The notes below the pieces were generated by a model. The model searched no databases. It had not been told where the DNA came from and saw only the letters and a program-made list of their open reading frames with translations. From NCBI RefSeq assembly GCF_000948975.2, contig NZ_CP059735.1:4462603-4526602 (forward strand): DNA of 64,000 nucleotides, read 5' to 3'. This DNA is from Thalassomonas actiniarum. GTDB taxonomy: Bacteria > Pseudomonadota > Gammaproteobacteria > Enterobacterales > Alteromonadaceae. Of the stretch, positions 53,952 through 61,085 are shown piece after piece. Position 1 is the first letter of the stretch; each line of letters begins with the position of its first letter. Position numbers and translations under genes: made by a program.

Positions 53952-54404
53952 AGTTGAGTAGTCTCTAATGCCCCACTAACGGGGAAGTAATAGAAGCGAT
54001 GCCGGAGCAAGAACCAAGTGTTATTTGTTCCGGTTTAAACCGGTACCTATAACCACTTACTATGTTGCGCCCTTTTAGTGAGGGTTAGTATATCTTTAAG
54101 CTTTACTGGAACAATGTTCAAGTCATGATGAATTATGGCAAAAGATGGCAACTTAATATGCAGAGGGATTAGTAATACAAGATGAGTTAATTTATCAGAA
54201 AATGTATTGAAAAAACATTAAGGCTAATGTCCCCACTGCGCACTACTTCGACATTAGAGTTATATTAAGACTTAATAGAAAGCTTGCCCGTTAACATCCA
54301 GGAAAATACTGTTTACGGCATACTAGGCAAGCTGCTGCATCAGCGTTGAGACACAGCAGCTTGGCTTCTTTTAGCCGTAATTACCCGGTTTATTCCTCCG
54401 TTAT
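53952..54404. other. AT-rich intergenic region upstream of the beta-lactamase
   Basis: 453 bases between the beta-lactamase start and the SymE-like gene end. Besides the long inverted repeat it holds two further perfect inverted repeats: CTAATGTC/GACATTAG (54224-54257) and CAAGCTGCTG/CAGCAGCTTG (54328-54363). The latter may be the SymE gene terminator, although its T-tract is poor. No gene is visible. Confidence 0.55.
53965..54088. repeat. Long imperfect inverted repeat centred on CCGGTTTAAACCGG
   Basis: A 124-base imperfect palindrome. The centre is CCGGTTTAAACCGG (54030-54043). Inner arms AAGTGTTAT and ATAACCACTT flank it, and the outer ends CTAATGCCCCACTAA and TTAGTGAGGGTTAG are near reverse complements. 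It begins 13 bases upstream of the beta-lactamase start. It could be a small MITE-like element, a recombination site or a regulatory cruciform. Its ends do not meet the attC consensus. Confidence 0.65.
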
Positions 54405-54668
54405 TTAGCTTGCCTGCCTAGATGTGATGATAAGCTCACCTTGATTTACCCTAATACTGATCTTTTGCCCGATGGCAAAGCCGGCCAACTTAAGCCACTT
54501 TCCCCTGAGCACAATGCAAGGTTCAAGCTTTACCGGCACATAGTTAATACCTACGCCGCGGGTTCTCGCTGCCGTGCCGCAAATGGTTTCCTGTACGGTA
54601 AGTTGCCGATAAATGGGATATTTTACTTTTGCCGAGCCTGGCTCTGACGTATGATGATATTCAGCCAT
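54405..54668 (-). CDS. symE: SymE-family type I toxin-like protein
   Basis: An 87-residue protein. RQLTVQETICGTA (the SymE beta-hairpin start) is followed by PCIVLRGKWLKLAGFAIGQK and ISIRVNQGELIIT. The core LRGKWLxxAGFxxGxxxxVxxxxGxLxI is the SymE toxin signature. SymE has an AbrB-like fold, and its translation is blocked by the antisense RNA SymR in E. coli. GGAG precedes ATG 54668. The leader carries two stable hairpins whose G-U pairing favours the opposite strand (54698-54762). It lies next to an IS element. Confidence 0.85.
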   Translation of the reverse strand: MAEYHHTSEPGSAKVKYPIYRQLTVQETICGTAARTRGVGINYVPVKLEPCIVLRGKWLKLAGFAIGQKISIRVNQGELIITSRQAS

Positions 54669-54697
54669 GACGTACTCCGTTTAGTTCGTTGTGGTTA

Positions 54698-54762
54698 GCG
54701 ACCTCTGGGTGTAGTAGCACTCAGGGGTTGCGACTTGAGCTGTTGCCTAAAGCGCAACAGCT
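54698..54762 (+). ncRNA. Candidate SymR-like antisense RNA segment
   Basis: Two stem-loops sit in the symE leader. GCGACCTCTGGGTG (54698-54711) pairs with CACTCAGGGGTTGC (54718-54731) over 14 positions only if three G-U pairs are allowed on the plus-strand RNA; the minus strand would have A-C mismatches. AGCTGTTGC (54738-54746) pairs perfectly with GCAACAGCT (54754-54762). A plus-strand RNA here would be antisense to the symE leader, the geometry of SymR. Boundaries are unknown. Confidence 0.4.
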
Positions 54763-55065
54763 GGTGAATTAACAATCTGGAATGGGTGCTCTCCTTAATT
54801 GGATGGATCGCACTATTAAATAAAGACCTTTTAGCTGGATAAATCAACAGCAAGGGGGCTTTTTTTTGAAAGAAATTTGAGGAAAAGGCTCATAGATAAG
54901 CTGTTATATTTATTAGGAAATATATGGCTGATTATTGACTGCTAATGTCATAAATGCACACGAAGCGAGCTTACAAGCAACTTAATTAATTCCGAACCTA
55001 CTAAGTGAAGGCAAAGGACAGTTGCTGCCACAGAGCGGCTTTACCCAGATTGCATTATCCAATTA
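54763..55065. other. Intergenic region between the symE leader and the IS element
   Basis: About 300 AT-rich bases. It should include the symE promoter. A T8 run at 54863-54870 follows a weak AGC/GCT stem. No gene is visible. Confidence 0.4.
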
Positions 55066-56181
55066 TGCCAATTAACATTTAGAATGTGACATAGATGCCC
55101 ATTCTCTAGAACATAGTCTCTTAACCTGTTCAATGTCACTGATAAAGTGATTCCAAGCACGGCTACATTGCTCAACTATGTCTTCATAATTTTCAAAGCA
55201 TCGGTTCGCGAGCTCTCTTTGCCTTAACCATTGCCAAACTTGCTCTATTGGGTTTTAACTCCGGAGAATATGGAGGCAACTTTATTATCGTAATATTGTG
55301 AAAATCTTCAGCAAGCCTTTCCTGATGCCATGCGGCGCCATCAACGATAATGACTGCATGGCGACCGGGTTTGATTCGTTTAGAAATTAACGATAAATGG
55401 GCTTTTATAATGTCCGTATTCACTAAGGGTGCTATCAAAGCTTAGGTTGCACCTGTTGACGGACATAGTGCGCCAAATAAATATGCATATTTAAACTGCT
55501 GCTGTTTCACAGCACGAGGGCGAGTGCCTTTTTCTGCCCAAATGCGGGTTGTTGTATTTTGTTGGTCAAACCTTGCTTCATCCTGAAACCACACATCCAC
55601 GCGTTCAAGTGCTATATGCCCAGGGATCTTAAGGATCGTTTCTATTTGGAATTTTTTAAAACCTTTCTGTGCCTGTTCTGATTGCTTTGGCTGACAAGAG
55701 CGACTTGTGATCCAAGCTAAATTCAGTCGCTTTAACAAGCGATAGATATGTGTTAACGAGTAATCTAATTGAAAATGCCCTGCAACATACAATTGAATGT
55801 CTTTGCCAACCAGGCGACCACCATCGGCTTTTATTGCATTATCAGTGATATAAAGCTTAAGATTATCCATTTGTTCCGCCAAGATGATAGATTGCCTTCC
55901 TTTGTAATCATTACCAAGACCACTTAACCCTTTTAGCTGAAAGCACTTAACCCAGTTGCTAACCGTAACACGCCCCACTTTTAGGTAACTTGCGGTATCT
56001 TGATAATTGGCCCCATCCTGGATATGGGCTAAAGCGAGCAATCTTATACGAGTTCGTGGGTTAGCTTCTTTATTCGCTAGAGATTTAAAATCAAAATCTT
56101 GTATATCAAACAACTTCGTTCAGCCATGATAGGTCAATGAAAAATGAACACACCATGATCGAATTTATAAGTTAATTGGTA
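55066..56181 (-). mobile_element. IS630-family insertion sequence, decayed
   Basis: 1116 bases bounded by short inverted ends, TGCCAATTAAC on the left and GTTAATTGGTA on the right (ten of eleven match), each flanked by TA (55064-55065 and 56182-56183). TA target duplication and about 1.1 kb length are typical of IS630/Tc1-mariner elements. It encodes one transposase that is broken twice, so the copy cannot move by itself. Confidence 0.75.
55072..56113 (-). pseudogene. IS630 transposase with stop and frameshift
   Basis: Codons from ATG 56113 encode the N-terminal HTH (YLKVGRVTVSNWVKCF, LKRLNLAW) and the first DDE Asp/Glu region (VDVWFQDEARFDQ), up to an in-frame TAA at 55442-55444 where other members read GA then an acidic residue before LIAPLVNTD. 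After the stop the same frame continues with IIVDGAAWHQE (second Asp). At LPPYSPELKP a one-base shift is needed to reach IEQVWQWLRQRELANRCF and the end at 55072. Two independent lesions indicate decay. Confidence 0.82.
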
Positions 56182-56221
56182 TAAAGCCGGTTTTTGGTGC
56201 CCAACTCCGCTTTCTGAAAGT

Positions 56222-57274
56222 TTAAGCGCGCTCTTCCATAATAAGTAACGATGATAATGTCTCTTGCGGTCCGACCTTAGCAGCCCCGCCGATAATGTAC
56301 ATTTTATCATTAAGCGTTACGGCGCCATGACCGTGTCTGGGTTGAGGCATATTCAGCTCTTGTGTCCACGAATCTTTGACCGGGTCGTATGACCATATCT
56401 GACTAAATGCTTTCCCTGTTCGCCAATTCCCGTTAGGCCCGAAGGCCTCTCCTCCTGCGACAACTATCTTTCCATTTAACGCGACTGCAGTTAAACCGGC
56501 CAATGCCGCCGGCAAAGGTTTAATAGCTTCCCACTTATCACCTTTAGTGTCATACATTTCAGCAAACTGGATGTTTTGAGCTTTGATGCCGGCTTTCCTG
56601 CCGCCAATAACAAATATTTTATTATCCAATACTGCGCAAGCCGCAGAGTTTCTGGCCATTGTCGCTGGCGCAGCTTTTTGCCAATGTTGGTTGTCTACGA
56701 GAACAAAATGACTGTTCGTATCTATGTTTCTTCTCGCCAGCTTATCAAATGTCTTTCCACCGATAACGTGAATATGCTCAGCATGAGCAGCATAAACAGA
56801 TTCAGCCAATGGAATAGGCAAAGACGGGCCTGACTGCCAGGCTTTTCCATTGGCTGCCAACTTGTAAACATTGTCTTTTGCTTGCCATGCATTGCCCTTA
56901 CTGCCATAAAAGCCGCCAATGCCATACAAATACTGCGAATTACTGGCCATGCCAAGGTGATGCCGCGCTGCCGGCAGCTTAGTACCGTATCGCCAGCTAT
57001 TCTTATCCGGCGCATAAATATAAACCTGGTTGGAAGGCGCCAGCCCGAAGAATACCGGGCTGTTGCTGGGAACAAACCCTCCGGCAACATAAATCTCGCC
57101 ATTAAATACGCTTGGATATATTTCTTGAACGGGAGTATTCAGAGCATCGCCCTGTGACCAGGAAAAGCGCTGCGATTTTGCGAATGCGCCGGAACTATAG
57201 AAATAATCAAAACTCATCACGGTTGTCATTCCGAGAGTCCTTAAAAACCCCCTTCTGGATATTTTCATAAGCAT
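56222..57274 (-). CDS. Tat-exported kelch-repeat beta-propeller protein
   Basis: A 350-residue protein with a twin-arginine signal, ISRRGFLRTLGMTTV, followed by a cleavage site near AFAKS. Six kelch motifs follow, each with a paired Gly: IYVAGGF, LYGIGGFY, IHVIGGKT, IFVIGGRK, IVVAGGEA and MYIIGGAA, spaced about 50 residues apart, giving a six-bladed propeller. Related proteins include sialate mutarotases and galactose-oxidase-like enzymes, but the catalytic residues of either are not evident. Start ATG 57274 follows AAAGGAAA; a longer frame begins 21 bases earlier. Tat export suggests folding or cofactor binding in the cytoplasm. Confidence 0.82.
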   Translation of the reverse strand: MLMKISRRGFLRTLGMTTVMSFDYFYSSGAFAKSQRFSWSQGDALNTPVQEIYPSVFNGEIYVAGGFVPSNSPVFFGLAPSNQVYIYAPDKNSWRYGTKLPAARHHLGMASNSQYLYGIGGFYGSKGNAWQAKDNVYKLAANGKAWQSGPSLPIPLAESVYAAHAEHIHVIGGKTFDKLARRNIDTNSHFVLVDNQHWQKAAPATMARNSAACAVLDNKIFVIGGRKAGIKAQNIQFAEMYDTKGDKWEAIKPLPAALAGLTAVALNGKIVVAGGEAFGPNGNWRTGKAFSQIWSYDPVKDSWTQELNMPQPRHGHGAVTLNDKMYIIGGAAKVGPQETLSSLLIMEERA

Positions 57275-57776
57275 TATTTTCCTTTCTTTGTACATATGAT
57301 ACCGGCATCATTTGCCGGTTAAAGCGCGCTTATCGTGGCCATGCAATATTATTAATACAATAAGCCATAAACTTAAAGAATAATTAAATAAAACAGCCAT
57401 CCCTATACAGAAACCACCTTTAAAAACCTTGTGAAAAAACAGGAAGAGATTGAGTTAATACAAATTCAAAAATCACAGCAGTAACAGGCTAAAGCCTATG
57501 AAGCTAATGTTTTTGGCAAATAAAACTTTGCTTCCTGTACCACAAGGAAAAGAAAGCATTCATTGCCATAGTCACAACACCTGAAAAACATGCTAAGAAT
57601 AAAAAGCGGTACACCGGAGATAGGCGTGAGCTTCAAGGTGCCTGTCCTGATTGCAGGGGAGATCTGGTTTATTAGAGGTTTCAGACTATTAAGCTTGATG
57701 GCATATTTTCTTGCCAATGAAGAGAGAGCAGGTTACCGGGATATTGCCTCCTTCAATAACCTGCTTTGATTAATGA
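57275..57776. other. Intergenic region
   Basis: About 500 bases between the kelch and VOC-fold genes. An ACCGGC/GCCGGT hairpin near 57301-57319 lies just upstream of the kelch gene. The AT-rich part at 57340-57480 holds no convincing gene. Confidence 0.45.
57727..57765 (-). terminator. Hairpin after the VOC-fold gene
   Basis: AGCAGGTTA at 57727-57735 pairs with TAACCTGCT at 57757-57765. It lies 12 bases past the VOC gene stop, followed on the minus strand by a pyrimidine-rich CTCTCTTC stretch. Confidence 0.5.
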
Positions 57777-58151
57777 CTACTTTTCACTCAGGTAAAACAC
57801 ACCAAATTTATTGTGGTCAAGATCCCTGAAATAGGCGGCATACACACCCGGCTCGCGCTCTTCCGGCTCCCCTTCGCAGGTTCCCCCCAAGATCAGGGCA
57901 GTTTTATAAACATTTTTCAGGTGGTCAAACGATTCGGCTTTAAGTCCGATCATAGTGCCATTACCGTTACTTGCCGGAAGGCCGTCAAAAGGTATACATA
58001 CCGCAATGCCGACACTGTTCGTTTCCGATTTCCACAAAACGGAGCTATCATTTTTTATTGTTTGTTTAGCGCCAAAAAGGGCCAGCAAGGAATCGTAAAA
58101 TTGTTCGGCCTTGGCCAGGTCATTAGTACCAAGAATGATATTAGTTACCAT
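57777..58151 (-). CDS. VOC-family (glyoxalase/bleomycin-resistance fold) protein
   Basis: A 124-residue protein starting VTNIILGTNDLAKAEQFYDS, with AALILGGTCEGEPEEREPG and ending AAYFRDLDHNKFGVFYLSEK. This matches the single-domain VOC pattern of stand-alone glyoxalase-like proteins close to the E. coli YaeR group. The metal ligands normally sit at the first-strand His and a late Glu; the first is Thr/Asn here, so catalysis is doubtful. AAGGAAG precedes ATG 58151. Confidence 0.85.
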   Translation of the reverse strand: MVTNIILGTNDLAKAEQFYDSLLALFGAKQTIKNDSSVLWKSETNSVGIAVCIPFDGLPASNGNGTMIGLKAESFDHLKNVYKTALILGGTCEGEPEEREPGVYAAYFRDLDHNKFGVFYLSEK

Positions 58152-58302
58152 AAGACTTCCTTATAATGAACATCTACCTGTTTAGCATAGCTCTTGCAGG
58201 TCTCGCAGATAATATACTTGCAGATAATTTAATAAATAAAAAAATACCGTCTGGGGTAAGCAAGAGTCGTGCCTTAGTCAAATTCAACAATTTTCTGACA
58301 GT

Positions 58303-59583
58303 TTATTTAAAGTAACCTTGCAGCTCGGTTTTAAAGAGCTTGTTGTATAACTTGTTATATAAACTGCTGTTGATTTGATCCGCCAGCTTGGCGTCCCTGA
58401 TGGCAATTTGCGTCAGGTCATCTTCACGCTCAACCGTGAGTTTCGGCACCGGCCCGGTCAACGTCATCCTGTGATTAACGATGCATTGCCCGGCCACCAC
58501 CATCAGCGGGTTTAAGTGATTTTTCACCGCCTGCTCTACCTGGTATTTGTAGCCGGGTTTACCGAAATCACTGCAGATCAGGTTAACAATCACCCAGGTA
58601 TCGGCGCTTAACAGGAAGTAACAGCCGAGCAAAGGACTTTTGGCGAATAAACTGTTGTCTATCTCCCAGGGTTTCTGGAACAAGCCTTTCACTGCCTGCA
58701 TTTCATCCCAGTCTTTTTTCAGCAGGTATAAGGTGATCAGCAACCGGGACGTCATACCGATTATTGACGCAGCGGTGCCTGTGGCCGCCCCCGCATCCAG
58801 AAAGATCCCCGCGGCTTTGGCCGTCGCTTCCACGGCATAAATACCGGCATGGGCGGCGCAGGCATTTCTTTCCCTTTCTATCAGGGTTTTCACCGCCAGG
58901 AAAGCGGCTGTGGGATCGCCGGGTAACAGGCCTTGCCGGGCATTTTTAATGCTGTGAGCCGAACGGGCGGCAGAGAGTGCCAGATAACTGTTATAGGTCG
59001 CCATAGAGCTGGAATAGGCAAGCCCGACTCCGGGAGCAATTTCGGTGATAAATTCCGATAAACTTTTGCCGAGAATATCTTTGATCAGCGCCATCATCCC
59101 GGGATCGTTAACCGCATTGCCCAAGATCAGGTTCACCAGATTTTTCGCCTGACTGTAAGCGGCACTGCCAACACTGCCCGCCTGATAAACAGAAGTTGTC
59201 ACTTCATAAGCGGTATAAAACTTACTGGAGAGTTTTATTTCCCGTCCCTGGAACAAATGGACAATATATTGACGACGGTGATCTTGCAGGTAGCGGATTG
59301 CCGTTTGATCCAGCTCGCTTAACTCAAACTCGTTATTGATTTGCTTGATTAAGTCGCTGACCGCGCCATTGGTATTACGTATGCTGTTTTTCCAGCCAAC
59401 ACCTTTTTCTTGCTGCCAGATGTCAACGGCGGTAGCGACTTCCTGTCTCAGGGCCGGGGTTCTGCCCTGCAAATGATAACATTTGAGCTTCTTATCGATA
59501 TTTTTCAGGGCACTGCTTCTGGGTTTATTGATCCCGGCCTTGGTACGCTGCATCCACAGCGCATATTCCATCAGTTCTAACAT
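58303..59583 (-). CDS. Unrecognised protein with hydrophobic middle
   Basis: A 426-residue protein. The N-terminal 140 residues are charged and helical. Residues about 150-310 are Ala/Gly/Ser-rich with at least two hydrophobic helices (for example LGKSLSEFITEIAPGVGLAY and AASIIGMTSRLLITLYLL). The C-terminus is mixed. There is no signal peptide. AGGA precedes ATG 59583. I do not recognise a family. The amphipathic Ala-rich core recalls membrane-active effector domains, similar in style to the C-terminus of the broken lipase at 52500-52813, but I have no alignment to support a link. Confidence 0.7.
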   Translation of the reverse strand: MLELMEYALWMQRTKAGINKPRSSALKNIDKKLKCYHLQGRTPALRQEVATAVDIWQQEKGVGWKNSIRNTNGAVSDLIKQINNEFELSELDQTAIRYLQDHRRQYIVHLFQGREIKLSSKFYTAYEVTTSVYQAGSVGSAAYSQAKNLVNLILGNAVNDPGMMALIKDILGKSLSEFITEIAPGVGLAYSSSMATYNSYLALSAARSAHSIKNARQGLLPGDPTAAFLAVKTLIERERNACAAHAGIYAVEATAKAAGIFLDAGAATGTAASIIGMTSRLLITLYLLKKDWDEMQAVKGLFQKPWEIDNSLFAKSPLLGCYFLLSADTWVIVNLICSDFGKPGYKYQVEQAVKNHLNPLMVVAGQCIVNHRMTLTGPVPKLTVEREDDLTQIAIRDAKLADQINSSLYNKLYNKLFKTELQGYFK

Positions 59584-60083
59584 GATCTGATCCTAACAAT
59601 TCGGTTTTCCCTGCGTTTAGCGCATAGTTCATGCAATAAACACCGGGAGTTATGCATATAAAACGCCGGCTACACGGGTTTTGTGAAAACTCATGTTCGC
59701 CAGCGCTATTCATTCCGTCACCGAAAATCAGGATTTATTTTCTTATCTTATAGCCCGGCGTAAACACCTTTACCCCGGCTATATATGCTTCCCTGCCCCT
59801 TATTGTTCTTATTCTCTCTGATGGCAACAAAGGTGAGCCATTAGCAAGTAATCCAAAATAATAACAAATTAATTTAACAAACTGGTATTACTTGTATTTA
59901 AGGTCGGCACAAGCGTGCATACGGGTATTTACGCTCGTCGCAATAAAGTGGCTTAGCCTTTTGCTGCTGCCGCTTGGGTAAGTATCGCCATTTTTTCCTG
60001 GTATAAATTTACCTCCCCTTGTTGATATTTACATTTTATATTGATAATTTTAACATTTATTAAACATAAAATAAGGAAGTAAA
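59584..60083. other. AT-rich intergenic region
   Basis: 500 bases between two divergent genes of unknown function. The right half (59850-60083) is AT-rich and should carry the promoter of the exported protein gene. No gene, repeat or hairpin that I can support. Confidence 0.4.
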
Positions 60084-61016
60084 ATGAAAAAGACACTCGT
60101 CAGCGCCGCCGGTACAGCATTACTGCTCTCGGTATCAACAAGCAGTTCAGCACTGCCCGACAGCAATACTCACGGATTCATTTATTATGCGGCCTTACAT
60201 GAAGCCGGTTTATATAACGGCGCGGAATTCTACCGTCGCGATTTCCCCAACAGGGATCTATGGGCAGATGCTACCTTGCAGAAAATTACCCATGCCAGAT
60301 ACAATGCCATCGACAACCCTATGGTGGAAGCAACCAACGAAGCTCTTACCAAACTGGCAAACGATGAAGGTCTGAGCATAAAATATAAAAATGTTTATAC
60401 TTCCGGGACCTTAACGGCCGACTTTACCCCCAGCAGTAAGCCCAATACCCTCAACTTTACCATTAACGGCATTAACCTGACCGGTTATGCCAAGGTCGAG
60501 AAAAGCTGGTACGCCGAAGGCACCATCAGAGCGAATATCAATAACATCAACATCACAGGCGAATATGACTATTTCAACGGCGTTGTTAATGTTACCGACT
60601 TTCACGCCCCGCTAACGGCGGATGTTGATGTTGATCTGAGTATCCCGATCATTGGCGATATCTTAGATCCCCTGGTTGATTCTATCGTCGACGATAAAAT
60701 CAATTCACAGCTGCCGGCAGATCTGAACTATCTCTATAATGGCGGCGACGCATTCAGCTTGTCGTTTTTTGGGGTAAAAGAATATATCCCGCTGAACGAA
60801 CTCATGTTCCAGGGGATAGATTACGGGCAGGTTATCCGGGACAAGTTAGCTAAAGAGACCATCATCAACGACAACTTCTCGTTCTCCGTCGGCAATATCG
60901 TCGTGCATAAACAATCCCTGGCGGTCACTATCGGCAACCTGACTTATAAACGCTGGACCACAGGCGGTAAGCGGGTTTGCACCCTGGACGGCAATCCTGA
61001 TTGCACCCCCTATTAA
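60084..61016 (+). CDS. Unrecognised exported protein
   Basis: A 310-residue protein with a signal peptide (1-23, cleavage after SSA). The middle is beta-rich (LNFTINGINLTGYAKVEKSW, then INNINITGEYDYFNG). IPIIGDILDPLVDSIVDDKI is a hydrophobic helix-like segment reminiscent of TULIP/BPI lipid-binding proteins. The end has a Cys pair (CTLDGNPDC). No catalytic motif is visible. AAGGAAG precedes ATG 60084. The lipid-binding idea is weak inference. Confidence 0.65.
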   Translation: MKKTLVSAAGTALLLSVSTSSSALPDSNTHGFIYYAALHEAGLYNGAEFYRRDFPNRDLWADATLQKITHARYNAIDNPMVEATNEALTKLANDEGLSIKYKNVYTSGTLTADFTPSSKPNTLNFTINGINLTGYAKVEKSWYAEGTIRANINNINITGEYDYFNGVVNVTDFHAPLTADVDVDLSIPIIGDILDPLVDSIVDDKINSQLPADLNYLYNGGDAFSLSFFGVKEYIPLNELMFQGIDYGQVIRDKLAKETIINDNFSFSVGNIVVHKQSLAVTIGNLTYKRWTTGGKRVCTLDGNPDCTPY

Positions 61017-61085
61017 ACCTTCAGCCTGACCGGCTATTTAACGTCGGCTAAGGCTATAAAACCAACTTAGATCCGGGAAGCTATC

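Noticed and set aside
53965-54088. Integron attC site next to the beta-lactamase gene
   Set aside because: The ends read CACTAAC and GTTAGTA, which do not fit the RYYYAAC/GTTRRRY consensus. The site is upstream rather than downstream of the gene, and no integrase or other cassette is visible.
54328-54363. CAAGCTGCTG/CAGCAGCTTG hairpin as a definite symE terminator
   Set aside because: The stem is perfect, but the minus-strand side has no T-run, so it is only noted in the intergenic entry.
57496-57717. 73-residue ORF on the minus strand downstream of the kelch and VOC genes
   Set aside because: No ribosome binding site, low-complexity composition and no recognisable motif; position between genes gives no support.
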